A DNA stretch of 64,000 nucleotides from Clostridiales bacterium. Lineage in GTDB: Bacteria; Bacillota; Clostridia; Christensenellales; Borkfalkiaceae. Below, in pieces: positions 52,180-61,748 of the stretch. Positions within the stretch are counted from its first letter, which is position 1; every line of letters begins with the position of its first letter. A program made the position numbers and the translations under genes. The stretch is from NCBI GenBank assembly GCA_015069285.1, contig SVIX01000002.1, forward strand, positions 1-64,000, in the 5' to 3' direction. Under the pieces are notes generated by a model. That model did no database searches. It had not been told where the DNA came from and saw only the letters and a list, made by a program, of their open reading frames with translations.

Positions 52180-53322
52180 TTACGCTTGATATACGACTTT
52201 ACCGCCCACCACGGTTAAAATCACGTCGTAGTTTTCATTCAAAACGGTAAAATCCGCTCGTTTTCCAACCGCGATACTACCCGTTTCCTTATCTATCCCC
52301 AAAGTTTTAGCAGGATTAAGCGTAGCGCAATCTACCGCTTGCGTAAAAGGAACGCCTACTTTTTCCACCATGTTTTGTATTGCTCTATTCATACGCAATA
52401 CGCTACCGGCCAGCGTACCGTCTTCCAAACGCGCCTCGCCGTTTTTTACGTATACCGTTTGACCGCCAAGTTCGCTCACGCCGTCAGGGATTCCTTTCGC
52501 GCGCATAGCGTCGGTAATAAGCGTAAGTTTATCAAGCGGTTTATTTTTTACAAGCAATCGCATAGCAGGAACGGAAACGTGAATCGTATCGGCAATCAAC
52601 TCACAATGAAGTTCCTCCAAAAGCATCGCGCTACCAACCGCGCCGATTTCTCTGTGATGTAAAGCCGTTTGCGCATTATAAGTATGCGTAACCCCTTTTG
52701 CGCCAGCCTCTACGGCTTTTTCTATTTCGGAAAACTTTGCGCCCGTATGTCCGATAGAAGCGACGACTCCGTTCGCCGACAGATAGCGAATAAAATCCAT
52801 CGCTCCGTCCACCTCCGGCGCAAGCGTAACGATTTTTATGGCGTTACCGCTCGCCCTATTGTATTCTTCGAAAGTTGCAATATCCGGAAGTTTCACGTAT
52901 TCCAACGGTTGCGCTCCTTTATACGAAGACGCGATAAACGGACCTTCCAAATGTACGCCTACTACACGCGCGCCGTCTTCGTTGTTTTGCTCTCGGTAGC
53001 TTTTCACCGCTTGCATTGCGGTCGTGATTTTTTCCTTGCTTTGCGTCATCGTCGTAACGAGAAAGGAGGTCGTACCTTCCTTTACGAGCGTTTTGGCAAT
53101 CGTTGCAATATCTTCCGTCGTACCGTCCATACCGTCGCTACCGCCTGCGCCGTGAATATGTTGGTCGATAAACCCAGGTAAAAGGATAGCGCCTTTGGGT
53201 AAAGTAATTTCTTCGGCTTTACTTTTTTTACCTATTTTTACGATTTTTTCATCAAACTCTACCGTACGAACGCGTAAGCCTTTCCCCGCCTCGTACACGG
53301 TTACGTTCTTAAAACATTTCAT
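52180..53322 (-). CDS. nagA: N-acetylglucosamine-6-phosphate deacetylase
   Basis: 380 residues of the amidohydrolase fold. Metal and catalytic motifs: GFIDQHIHGAGGSDGMDG (~51-68), VVGVHLEGPFIASSYKGAQ (~121-139, Glu ligand), ASIGHTGAKF, GVTHTYNAQTALHHRE and LITDAMRAKGIPDG (catalytic Asp), ending ATLNPAKTLGIDKETGSIAVGKRADF. It turns GlcNAc-6-P into GlcN-6-P. No nagB is adjacent. The gene follows a ROK-like protein by 21 nt, in one operon. Confidence 0.95.
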   Translation of the reverse strand: MKCFKNVTVYEAGKGLRVRTVEFDEKIVKIGKKSKAEEITLPKGAILLPGFIDQHIHGAGGSDGMDGTTEDIATIAKTLVKEGTTSFLVTTMTQSKEKITTAMQAVKSYREQNNEDGARVVGVHLEGPFIASSYKGAQPLEYVKLPDIATFEEYNRASGNAIKIVTLAPEVDGAMDFIRYLSANGVVASIGHTGAKFSEIEKAVEAGAKGVTHTYNAQTALHHREIGAVGSAMLLEELHCELIADTIHVSVPAMRLLVKNKPLDKLTLITDAMRAKGIPDGVSELGGQTVYVKNGEARLEDGTLAGSVLRMNRAIQNMVEKVGVPFTQAVDCATLNPAKTLGIDKETGSIAVGKRADFTVLNENYDVILTVVGGKVVYQA

Positions 53323-53343
53323 TTCGCCGTTCTCCTTTGCATT

Positions 53344-54726
53344 TTACTTTGCGTTTGCAGGTAAACTTGCGGCAGCAATACTCTGTCCGACGCGACGATT
53401 TTTTTCATCGGGAAGCCCAATATCAAGCGAGGCAAATTCAGAATATTCTTCCGCCAAAACGCTTTTACAAGTAGAAAGAATAATATCTCCGCCTTTACCG
53501 CCCATAACTCTGCCTAACAACAAGACGTGTTTAATATCGTAAAACTTCGCATAAAAAGGAAGCGTATGCGCCAAATAAACCCCGATATCTTCGTAAATTT
53601 GTTTTGCAAGTTCGTCGTCCTTCTCGATAAGCGCTTGTACGACTTTAAGTTTTTGCGCAGGCGTCAACCCTTCCTCGAAGGTAAACCCGCCGTATTCTGC
53701 AAGTTTTATAACGGCGTCTTGCGAAAAATATTTACAACCGACGCCAAAGTCACCACTCCACTCGTCCTGCATAGCGTTCTCGTTGAAATCCACGGGAGCG
53801 AACGCAAGTTCGGAAAGCCAACCGTTAATACCACCTTGCGTGTTAATATAACCAACAGCCTCGCTCGTACCCATAGCAATACCTAATACTCCGTTATCTT
53901 CCAAGTCAATCGCCCCCGCGAGCGCCGTTACGTCACCGTCGTTAGCTACTTGCAAAGGAATTTCTTTGCCGAGTTCTTCGCTCATTTGTTTGGCAACGTT
54001 TATATACATATTTTTTACGTAATCGCCGTGTATACTTTTATCCACCTTTAAGAACAGCGACGCAACCATAATTTTATTATCCACGTAAACACCCGCAGAG
54101 GATACGCCAATCGCGTCAACCGTCGGCATCTTAGAAGTCGCCGTACGCATAGCCGTTAAAATTTCGTTGTAATGATAGGTGGGGTCTGCCGTAATCTTCG
54201 GATTCCAAACGACTTCTTCGCTATACACGACTTCTCCGTCAATCACCGCGCTAACCTTTCTATCCGAACCGCCGGCGTCAAAACCGATACGACATCCTTT
54301 CAGGTATCCGCCCACGCGCATAGAATTATTTTTTTGTTTTGGAATTTGATTATTTGCAAGCCAAATTACCTCAAACGGGCTTTCGTATACCCCGCTCATA
54401 AAATCCACGTCGAACGCGCGAACGCCGTCCAACGAATAAACCTTTTTAAGATGTTCGTAAACGGATTTACTCCCCGCAACGAAAATTTTGAAACCGCCGA
54501 CAACCCATAAAATCGTTTTCGCCAAACGTTCGGCGATACGGAAATTAAACTCGTCGTTTATTCCGTCGGCAAGTGCGTCATACGTATATACGTAATTATA
54601 TCCACCGCTACGCTCCACGACAAGCGTTACTTTAACGCTTTTTCCGCTTTGTCGTACCGTCGTTTCAAAATCACGCAACGCTTTTATCATCGGATAAAAA
54701 TTTTTATCCAATACGGGCAATCTCAT
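53344..54726 (-). CDS. ROK-like sugar kinase or sensor with ~165-residue N-terminal extension
   Basis: ATG 54726 with GAGGTGG upstream is preferred to the track GTG; it gives 460 residues. The first ~165 residues do not resemble a helix-turn-helix or a usual kinase domain. The ROK/actin-like ATPase part starts at CRIGFDAGGSDRKVSAVI and continues with AIGVSSAGVYVDNK, PLQVANDGDVTALAGA (catalytic Asp) and GIAMGTSEAVGYI. The canonical ROK zinc motif (CxCGxxGC) is not seen. As nagA is next to it, phosphorylation of GlcNAc or a related amino sugar is a likely role, but the extension makes this unsure. Confidence 0.65.
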   Translation of the reverse strand: MRLPVLDKNFYPMIKALRDFETTVRQSGKSVKVTLVVERSGGYNYVYTYDALADGINDEFNFRIAERLAKTILWVVGGFKIFVAGSKSVYEHLKKVYSLDGVRAFDVDFMSGVYESPFEVIWLANNQIPKQKNNSMRVGGYLKGCRIGFDAGGSDRKVSAVIDGEVVYSEEVVWNPKITADPTYHYNEILTAMRTATSKMPTVDAIGVSSAGVYVDNKIMVASLFLKVDKSIHGDYVKNMYINVAKQMSEELGKEIPLQVANDGDVTALAGAIDLEDNGVLGIAMGTSEAVGYINTQGGINGWLSELAFAPVDFNENAMQDEWSGDFGVGCKYFSQDAVIKLAEYGGFTFEEGLTPAQKLKVVQALIEKDDELAKQIYEDIGVYLAHTLPFYAKFYDIKHVLLLGRVMGGKGGDIILSTCKSVLAEEYSEFASLDIGLPDEKNRRVGQSIAAASLPANAK

Positions 54727-54752
54727 AAATACCACCTCTCTTTTTTTTGTTA

Positions 54753-54780
54753 ATTATATCATTCTTTTTAACATTTTCAA
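54753..54780 (-). promoter_or_regulatory. Promoter of the ROK-nagA operon
   Basis: TTGAAA, 16 bases, TATAAT on the minus strand, about 27 nt before the ATG. Confidence 0.65.
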
Positions 54781-54845
54781 TCGAAATTCTTTCGTTTTTG
54801 TTTGGGATTCTTTCACTCTTTATTTTTGCTTAATTTTTCGCAAAC

Positions 54846-54880
54846 AAAAAAAGAACTTGCTCAAGGCAAGTCCCTTTTTT
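54846..54880 (-). terminator. Terminator after the phosphosugar mutase gene
   Basis: Minus strand: AAAGGGACTTGC pairs with GCAAGTTCTTT (with G-U pairs), 5-nt loop, then TTTT. Confidence 0.8.
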
Positions 54881-54892
54881 GTTTTTATCTTT

Positions 54893-56614
54893 TTATTTTT
54901 TAGCTTTTTCTAACAAATCACTTACGCCAGCTTGTATATTCTCCAGCTGTTGCAAAGCTTTACTGCTTTCCGTTGCTTTCAAAGAATAATAAATTTTTAA
55001 TTTCGGTTCTGTACCGGACGGGCGAATGCAAACGAACGAACCGCCTTCAAGTTCGTAATATACGCAATTGCACTTTGGTATATCCAAATCTTCCGTTTTT
55101 CCCGTTTGCATATCTATACGCTTCGCAATGCTATAATCTCGGATAGCCAAAACTTTTACGCCCGCGATTTCCTTCGTTGACATCTTTTTCAATCCGTCAA
55201 CAACCGCGCTCATTTCTTTCATAGCGTTTAAACCGGAGTAACCCACGGAAACGTTTTTATCCAACACGTAGCCGTACTTTCCGTAAATTTCTTGCAATCT
55301 TTGATAAACGGTTTTACCAAGATAAGCATAATAGCAAACCATTTCCGCGAAAAGCATAGAAGCTACGACGGCGTCTTTATCTCGCGCGTGCGTACCGCGT
55401 AAGTACCCGCAAGATTCTTCAAACCCAAAAATATAGGTGTGTTTGTTATCTTGCTCCCATTGTTTTATCTTTTCACCGATAAACTTAAACCCAACGGGCG
55501 TTTCGTATAACGCTACTTTGTATTCGTCACAAAGCACTTTTGCCATTCCCGTCGTTACGAAGGATTTTACCACCGCCGCATTTTTCGGCATCTTATTCGT
55601 TTCGGATAATCGGCTAAGAATATAATCCAACAACAAAATACCGACTTGGTTACCCGAAAGCGCGATAAATTCGCCTTCGTCGTTTTTGAGCGCAACGCCA
55701 AGTCTGTCGCAGTCGGGGTCTGTACCAAACACCACGTCCGCCTCGATTTTATTCGCAAGCTCGATACCCATAGAAAGCGTTTCTTTGTATTCCGGATTGG
55801 GAACTTGCACCGTAGAGTACTCTGTATCTTGCGTCGTTTGCTCTTCTACCACGGTAACGTTCAACCCTAATTTTTTAAGTATTGCCATTACGGGTTTATA
55901 ACCACTACCGTGCACGGGGGTATATACGAGTTTAAGTTTTGCGCCCTGTTTTTCAACGGCAGTTTTAGAAAGGGTCAGTTGCGCTAATTCTTCAATATAA
56001 TCCTCGTCAAATTTCTTGGGAACGGCTACGATTAACGGGCTATTCTCTTCTCTGCCAACGGAAAAATAATCGTCAATCTTTTCTATATACGAAACGATTT
56101 TCGCGGTATCTTCAGGCGACATTTGCGCGCCGTCTTCCCCATACACCTTATAACCGTTATATTCCTTTGGATTATGGCTAGCCGTAATCATAATCCCAGC
56201 CACCGTTTTTAAGTAACGAACCGCATAAGAAAGCATCGGAACGGGATGCACGTCGTCGAACAGATATACTTTTATTCCGTTTTTCGCCAAAACCTCAGCG
56301 GAAACTTTTGCAAACTCAGACGACTTTCTACGCGTATCGTAAGAAATAACGACGCCTTTCTTCGTTGCGTCTTCGCCCAAACTTTTTATCCATTCCGCCA
56401 AGCCCTGCGTTGCGCGCATAACCGTATAAATGTTAATTACGTTTAAGCCGTAACCGATAATACCTCGCATACCTGCCGTACCAAACGCCAATTCACCGCC
56501 AAAACGGTATTCAATTTCCTTGTCGTTGTCGGCAATACTTAAAAGTTCTCCTCTTGCCTCTTGGCATAAACGCTTGTCATTTAACCATTCTTGATAAATA
56601 TTTCGATAATCCAT
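54893..56614 (-). CDS. Phosphoglucomutase/phosphomannomutase (alpha-D-phosphohexomutase)
   Basis: 573 residues. Typical order of motifs: FGTAGMRGIIGYGLN near 45, active-site phosphoserine TASHNPKEYNGYKVYGEDGAQ (~141-161), metal loop GTDPDCDRLGVAL (~298), GFEESCGYL (sugar-specific loop, ~395) and the phosphate-binding RPSGTEPKLKIYY (~533). Its length and GFEESCGYL point to the PgcA-type phosphoglucomutase that links glucose-6-P and glucose-1-P. It ends with a terminator and follows two membrane protein genes. Confidence 0.93.
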   Translation of the reverse strand: MDYRNIYQEWLNDKRLCQEARGELLSIADNDKEIEYRFGGELAFGTAGMRGIIGYGLNVINIYTVMRATQGLAEWIKSLGEDATKKGVVISYDTRRKSSEFAKVSAEVLAKNGIKVYLFDDVHPVPMLSYAVRYLKTVAGIMITASHNPKEYNGYKVYGEDGAQMSPEDTAKIVSYIEKIDDYFSVGREENSPLIVAVPKKFDEDYIEELAQLTLSKTAVEKQGAKLKLVYTPVHGSGYKPVMAILKKLGLNVTVVEEQTTQDTEYSTVQVPNPEYKETLSMGIELANKIEADVVFGTDPDCDRLGVALKNDEGEFIALSGNQVGILLLDYILSRLSETNKMPKNAAVVKSFVTTGMAKVLCDEYKVALYETPVGFKFIGEKIKQWEQDNKHTYIFGFEESCGYLRGTHARDKDAVVASMLFAEMVCYYAYLGKTVYQRLQEIYGKYGYVLDKNVSVGYSGLNAMKEMSAVVDGLKKMSTKEIAGVKVLAIRDYSIAKRIDMQTGKTEDLDIPKCNCVYYELEGGSFVCIRPSGTEPKLKIYYSLKATESSKALQQLENIQAGVSDLLEKAKK

Positions 56615-56659
56615 ATAATCCTCCGCACCTCTAATTATAATATCGTTTCTTTTTTGCCG

Positions 56660-57649
56660 TTATTCGCTTAACCTTGCATTTTCTTGCTCATTGGCTAAAA
56701 GAGGTTCATCTACGTAATCAAAATAATGTTCTTTATCGCCTTTATCGGGATTGCTGGCGATTTTGTCGTAAGTAATAAAATATTTTTTTCCTTTCACGGT
56801 ATAGTAATACACGTATTGTAAACAAATAAGCAACATAAACGACGCGGGAATAGTAATCAACAACGCGCTGAAAAACGTGCAGAGTCCCGCAATTGCGTTG
56901 ACGATAATTATCAAATATACGCTTATTATGTAAGTAGAATAAATTTTCCAACGCTGTCTTTTTTCCGCAAAATCTTTAGACGAGAGCGCCTTTTTTAAGC
57001 CGACTTTATCTGTCGTCATAGACGGCATCCATAACCCCGTTACCGTCAACTTCAACGCCTGCAAAATCACGATAAGACTTACGGACATAAATAAGGCGAC
57101 TAAAATAGGTATATAGCTTAAAATTAAAAACACCACTCCGAAGGTTATCACGTCAAATATAAACACAACCGGCACGTAAACGAGCGCGTATATACTAGCT
57201 TTTCCAAGATTTTTCACGAAAGCAGTAAAAAACGGCGTATCCGAATAGGTTGTCATTTTATCGTTTAACGTATCGCCAATGGTAAAATAACAAAGCGTTT
57301 CTACAAATCGCTTAATCAAATATATGAATACGCAACCTATTGCCAACAATATGATTTTAGTCGTTCTCGTGGCAATCAATTCGCCCAATTTTTTTATCGC
57401 TTCCAACACCGTATTCTTCGCTTCCTCTAAACCGCTTGCGTCGGCAGAAAACAACGAAGAACAAAAGTTACTCGCACCAAAGCGTAAATCTTGCATTACC
57501 TTACTTTGGAAAATCTCTATAAGCTCGGGCAAAATCAAAGCGCAACAAAGTGCGCTTGTTATTAAAGTTATCAAAAATTTATATAATGCAATTTTGTATA
57601 CGCCTTTAAAATTTTCCACGAGCAAACGAATCGCATTACGAAATAGCAT
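56660..57649 (-). CDS. Polytopic membrane protein of unknown function (paralogue of next gene)
   Basis: 329 residues with about six TM helices and a charged C-terminal tail of ~45 residues (DKGDKEHYFDYVDEPLLANEQ). One region, TGLWMPSMTTDKVGLKKAL, matches IYLWLPCMQITGFKSLEAL in the neighbouring protein, so the two are distant paralogues. There is a large loop after TM2 (FGASNFCSSLFSADASG). GGAGG precedes the ATG. No family recognised. It lies 22 nt after its paralogue and probably shares its transcript. Confidence 0.75.
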   Translation of the reverse strand: MLFRNAIRLLVENFKGVYKIALYKFLITLITSALCCALILPELIEIFQSKVMQDLRFGASNFCSSLFSADASGLEEAKNTVLEAIKKLGELIATRTTKIILLAIGCVFIYLIKRFVETLCYFTIGDTLNDKMTTYSDTPFFTAFVKNLGKASIYALVYVPVVFIFDVITFGVVFLILSYIPILVALFMSVSLIVILQALKLTVTGLWMPSMTTDKVGLKKALSSKDFAEKRQRWKIYSTYIISVYLIIIVNAIAGLCTFFSALLITIPASFMLLICLQYVYYYTVKGKKYFITYDKIASNPDKGDKEHYFDYVDEPLLANEQENARLSE

Positions 57650-57671
57650 TGTTTTTTTTCCTCCAATATTT

Positions 57672-58496
57672 TTAACGATAATATTTCACCAAATCGGCGC
57701 GTTGAATATTATCTCGGTCAAAATAAGCAATTTCCATACGAACACAATATACCATAATCAATATCGCGTATAACGCGGTGGAAACCAAAATAAACACAAT
57801 TTCGCTCGGCATAAAAACCGCTATCGTACAAACCAAAAACTCCGCCAACAGCAATAGAACGATTTGCCCTATTAATATACGCCATTTCACCTTAGAAACG
57901 AGGTGATAAGAATATTGTAACGCTTCTAACGATTTAAATCCCGTAATCTGCATACACGGCAACCATAAATAAATCGCGCCAACGACGTAAATCAATAATA
58001 AATGCATTCCCAAAAAGCCGAATATCAAAAAGGTATAGGCAATGGGCATAATCGTAATTCTTGAAAAGAAAAACAATAACGCCGAAAGAATAAGCGACCA
58101 CAATTCGTAAATCAAGACAATCAACAACGTATACCCCGTCGTAGAAAGAATATTATCGTTGAGTTTAGAAAACAAACCGTTATAAGTACGCTTTCCAATA
58201 CGCATATGTTTCTCTAATAAAGCAAGCATCATTGCAACGCAAAAAACCAATACTACAATTCCGATTGCGCCAAACACAATCGCTTGCCAAGACGCAAAAT
58301 TCAAAACGGATACGGCGCGGAACAAATGCGCAAAGTGAAATCCTCTCAAATCCCCGCTTGCAAATATTTCAAGAGCGCAATAAATCGCCTCCTTATCCAC
58401 GGAAAACGCAAAAAAGAAAGCAGGTATAATAGCAAACGGCAGTATATACCAAAAATTTTTAGCTATATATTTTGTCGATTGAACGGTATATTTCAT
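57672..58496 (-). CDS. Polytopic membrane protein of unknown function (paralogue of preceding gene)
   Basis: 274 residues, about six TM helices. The N-terminus is MKYTVQSTKYIAKNFWYILPF, and a conserved-looking LWLPCMQITGFKSLEALQYSYHL motif follows TM4. It ends in a short charged segment (YFDRDNIQRADLVKYYR). It has its own promoter 18 nt upstream of the ATG and is the first of the pair. A heteromeric complex with its neighbour is possible; no function can be named. Confidence 0.75.
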   Translation of the reverse strand: MKYTVQSTKYIAKNFWYILPFAIIPAFFFAFSVDKEAIYCALEIFASGDLRGFHFAHLFRAVSVLNFASWQAIVFGAIGIVVLVFCVAMMLALLEKHMRIGKRTYNGLFSKLNDNILSTTGYTLLIVLIYELWSLILSALLFFFSRITIMPIAYTFLIFGFLGMHLLLIYVVGAIYLWLPCMQITGFKSLEALQYSYHLVSKVKWRILIGQIVLLLLAEFLVCTIAVFMPSEIVFILVSTALYAILIMVYCVRMEIAYFDRDNIQRADLVKYYR

Positions 58497-58513
58497 AATA
58501 TTCCTCTTATTGT

Positions 58514-58542
58514 ATTATACCACAAAAATAAGTAAGTGTAAA
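58514..58542 (-). promoter_or_regulatory. Promoter of the paralogous membrane-protein pair
   Basis: TTTACA, 17 bases, TATAAT on the minus strand. The start site would lie about 11 nt before the ATG, giving a very short leader. Confidence 0.7.
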
Positions 58543-58551
58543 GCGTTTTAT

Positions 58552-58596
58552 AAAAAAAAGTCCCTTTCTAAATACAAAAGTATTTAGCAAGGAACT
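58552..58596 (-). terminator. Terminator of the citrate-to-2-oxoglutarate operon
   Basis: Minus strand: AGTTCCTTGCTAAATAC / GTATTTAGAAAGGGACT with 4-nt loop, then TTTTTTTT. Confidence 0.85.
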
Positions 58597-58611
58597 CTTT
58601 TTACTTTTTTA

Positions 58612-59790
58612 TTACTTCAATTTAACGAGGGTATCCATCACGTAATTTCCAAACTCTTCACAAGTCGCACCCGTGTCACGACCCGTTATCACGAATTTCT
58701 TTTCTTCAAACGAACAAATATCGAGCGCGCGTTCCAATTTATCCGCTCTATCCTGCAAACCGATATGCGAAAGCAACATCACGCACGCGCGGAGCATCGA
58801 ACAAGGGTCTGCGTATTTGCCTCTGCCTTCCGTAATCATACGAGGCGCAGAGCCGTGTATTGCTTCAAACATCGCGTATTTTTTACCGATATTCGCGCAA
58901 CCTGCCGTACCTACGCCACCTTGGAACTCGGCGGCTTCGTCTGAAATGATATCGCCGTACAAATTAGGCAAAAGCAAAACCTGAAAATCACGGCGACGCT
59001 TTTTATCTACGAGTTTAGCCGTCATAATATCGGCGTACCATTCGTCCGTAAGAATATCGGGATATAAATCAGCGACTTTATGGCAATCCTCTAAAAAGTT
59101 TCCGTCCGTCGTTTTAATAATATTTGCTTTGGTTACAAGCGAAACGCGTTTTAATCCGTTTTTATGCGCATAATCGTAAGCAAGCCGTGCAATTCGGTCC
59201 GACCCTTGTTTGGTTGTTATCGTAAAATCCACAGCCAAGTCTTCGGTTACGTTAAATCCCGACGAACCTACGGCGTAGCCACCCTCCGTGTTTTCACGGA
59301 ATATCGTCCAATTAATTCCTTCCTCGGGCACTTTTACGGGACGAATATTCGCAAACAAATCCAACGCCTTACGCATTGCCACGTTCGCCGACTCGATATT
59401 GGGCATACCGCTACCCTTTTGCGGAGTCGTGGTAGGTCCTTTTAAAATAATATGACATTCTTTTAATTGCGCCATAACGTCATCGGGAATTGCTTTGCCT
59501 TTCGCAATACGGTTCTCTATCGTCAAACCGTCAATATCCTTAAAGGTTACCTTTCCCGCTTTCACTAAATCCGCAAGAATAAACTCCAACACGCGTCTTG
59601 CTTGTGCGGAAATGATAGGTCCGATACCGTCCCCACCGCAAACCCCGATTTTTATACAATCAAGCGATTTATAATCCACAAAATCACCTTGCGCTTTCAT
59701 ATCTTCAACACGCGCAAGCTGTTGTTCTAAAATTTTCTTAAATTTTTCGCACGCCCTATCTAATTGTGCTTTATATTCTTCCTTTTCCAT
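58612..59790 (-). CDS. icd: Isocitrate dehydrogenase (NAD-type, isocitrate/isopropylmalate family)
   Basis: 392 residues. A ~45-residue helical N-terminus precedes IGVCGGDGIGPIIS (~47-60). Substrate residues are in GSGMPNIESANVAMRKALDLFANIRPVK (~118-145) and RENTEGGYAVGSSGF. The catalytic Lys is in VTKANIIKTTDGNFLEDCH, the metal Asp in YGDIISDEAAEFQGG, and AIHGSAPRM is near the coenzyme site. It decarboxylates isocitrate to 2-oxoglutarate. It lies 4 nt after acn, which supports isocitrate over isopropylmalate as substrate; no leu genes are close. Confidence 0.88.
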   Translation of the reverse strand: MEKEEYKAQLDRACEKFKKILEQQLARVEDMKAQGDFVDYKSLDCIKIGVCGGDGIGPIISAQARRVLEFILADLVKAGKVTFKDIDGLTIENRIAKGKAIPDDVMAQLKECHIILKGPTTTPQKGSGMPNIESANVAMRKALDLFANIRPVKVPEEGINWTIFRENTEGGYAVGSSGFNVTEDLAVDFTITTKQGSDRIARLAYDYAHKNGLKRVSLVTKANIIKTTDGNFLEDCHKVADLYPDILTDEWYADIMTAKLVDKKRRRDFQVLLLPNLYGDIISDEAAEFQGGVGTAGCANIGKKYAMFEAIHGSAPRMITEGRGKYADPCSMLRACVMLLSHIGLQDRADKLERALDICSFEEKKFVITGRDTGATCEEFGNYVMDTLVKLK

Positions 59791-59794
59791 TTTT

Positions 59795-61726
59795 TTATCT
59801 CTCCTGTTTCGTATAATTTAATCTACCGCCTGCAAGCAAAATAGCGCGTTGTCTTTCGCTTAATTGCAAACAAAGTTCCGCTGTTGCGCCCGTCGTCTTG
59901 TTCACGAGCGTTGCGTGCGATTGCTCGGCTACCGCATTTTTGAAATTTTCAATGCCTATGCAGTCGCCTTCCGCAAACTTTTCGTAATCCTCGGGATTTT
60001 TTAACGTCATTGGTACGATACCGAAATTAATCAAGTTCGCAACGTGTATACGCGCAAAACTTTTTGCTACGACCGCTTTAATTCCCAAATACAAAGGTAC
60101 GAGCGCCGCATGCTCCCGAGAAGAACCTTGTCCGTAATTCATTCCGCCTAAAATCACACCGCCTCCCTTTGCTTTTGCCCGTTCGGGAAAATCTTTATCG
60201 CAAACGGTAAAGCAAAATTCCGAGAGTTTCGGCACGTTCGAACGGTACGGCAAGACCTTCGTTCCCGCAGGCATAATGTGGTCGGTGGTAATATCGTCGC
60301 CCACTTTTAATATCAACTCACAAGACAAATTTTCCTCGGGCGCTTTTCCTACGGGGATGGGTTTGATATTCGGTCCGCGTTCTACGACGACTTCGTCCGA
60401 TTTACTTTCTTCAACGGGTAATTCAATTAAATTATCGTTAATCTTGAAGACCGTCGGCATTTCTATTTTAGGCGCAACGCCAAGCGTCGTAGGGTCGGTA
60501 AATACGCCCGTAATTGCGCTCACCGCTGCCGTTTCCGGAGAAACGAGATACACTTGCGCGTCCGCCGTTCCGCTACGCGCAAGGAAATTACGGTTAAACG
60601 TTCGCAAACTCACCCCTGCCGATTGCGGTGAGAACCCCATACCGATACAAGGACCGCAAGCGCACTCCAAAATTCTTGCGCCTGCGTTAATTAAGTCGGC
60701 AAGCGCACCACATTCGGCGAGCATTGTATATACCTGTTTTGACCCGGGCGAAATAGACAAGCTGACGTCTTTATGCACCGTTTTTCCTTTGAGTATTTGC
60801 GCAACGGTCAACATATCTTGCATAGATGAATTCGTACAAGAACCGATACAAATTTGATTGATTTTCATTCCTGAAAGCTCAGAAACTTTTTTCACGTTAT
60901 CAGGGCTATGCGGACAAGCAGTCAAAGGTTTTAACGCACTCAAATCAACGGTATATTCCGCGTCAAAACTTGCGTCCTCATCGGAAGAAAGTTCCACGAA
61001 ATCTTCTTCTCTGCCTTCTGCTTTTAAAAAGGCTTTCGTGACCTCGTCGGAAGGGAAGATAGAACTAGTCGCGCCGAGTTCTGCGCCCATATTCGTTATC
61101 GTTGCGCGTTGCGGTACGGACAAGGTTTTTACCCCTTCACCGCCGTACTCAACGATTGCGCCGACGCCACCTTTAACACCTAAAATACGCAACACTTCCA
61201 AAATAACGTCTTTTGCTCCTACGTAATCGGAAAGCTTTCCCAATAAATTTACGCGTATCATTTTGGGCATCGTTATGTAGTAAGTACCACCGCCCATTGC
61301 TACGGCAACGTCCAATCCGCCTGCGCCCATACCGAGCATACCGATTCCCCCTGCCGTAGGCGTATGAGAATCTGAACCGATTAGCGTTTTTCCGGGTTTA
61401 GAAAACCTTTCTAAATGTACTTGATGGCAAATACCGTTTCCGGGACGGGAAAATCGTACGCCGTGTTTTTTCGTTACCGTTTGAATATAACGGTGGTCGT
61501 CTGCGTTTTCAAAGCCTGCCTGTAAAGTGTTGTGGTCGATATACGCAACGGAAAGTTCCGTTTTAACGCGTTTAATCCCCATTGCCTCAAACTGCAAATA
61601 CGCCATCGTGCCCGTTGCGTCCTGCGTAAGCGTTTGGTCTATTTTTAACCCTATTTCCTTACCAACTACCATTTCTCCGCTGATAAGATGGTTCTTAATA
61701 ATTTTTTGCGCTATCGTATAGCCCAT
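59795..61726 (-). CDS. acn: Aconitate hydratase
   Basis: 643 residues, the compact size found in anaerobes. Visible are AYLQFEAMG, GIGMLGMGAGGLDVAVAMGG (~135-154), IGSDSHTPTAGG, the cluster-ligand cysteines in CIGSCTNSS (~285) and CACGPCIGMG (~350), and the swivel domain with GDDITTDHIMPAG and GMNYGQGSSREHAALVP. The [4Fe-4S] enzyme isomerises citrate to isocitrate. Order in the operon is synthase, aconitase, dehydrogenase, matching the pathway. Confidence 0.95.
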   Translation of the reverse strand: MGYTIAQKIIKNHLISGEMVVGKEIGLKIDQTLTQDATGTMAYLQFEAMGIKRVKTELSVAYIDHNTLQAGFENADDHRYIQTVTKKHGVRFSRPGNGICHQVHLERFSKPGKTLIGSDSHTPTAGGIGMLGMGAGGLDVAVAMGGGTYYITMPKMIRVNLLGKLSDYVGAKDVILEVLRILGVKGGVGAIVEYGGEGVKTLSVPQRATITNMGAELGATSSIFPSDEVTKAFLKAEGREEDFVELSSDEDASFDAEYTVDLSALKPLTACPHSPDNVKKVSELSGMKINQICIGSCTNSSMQDMLTVAQILKGKTVHKDVSLSISPGSKQVYTMLAECGALADLINAGARILECACGPCIGMGFSPQSAGVSLRTFNRNFLARSGTADAQVYLVSPETAAVSAITGVFTDPTTLGVAPKIEMPTVFKINDNLIELPVEESKSDEVVVERGPNIKPIPVGKAPEENLSCELILKVGDDITTDHIMPAGTKVLPYRSNVPKLSEFCFTVCDKDFPERAKAKGGGVILGGMNYGQGSSREHAALVPLYLGIKAVVAKSFARIHVANLINFGIVPMTLKNPEDYEKFAEGDCIGIENFKNAVAEQSHATLVNKTTGATAELCLQLSERQRAILLAGGRLNYTKQER

Positions 61727-61748
61727 ATCCGTTTATCCTCTCTTTAAT

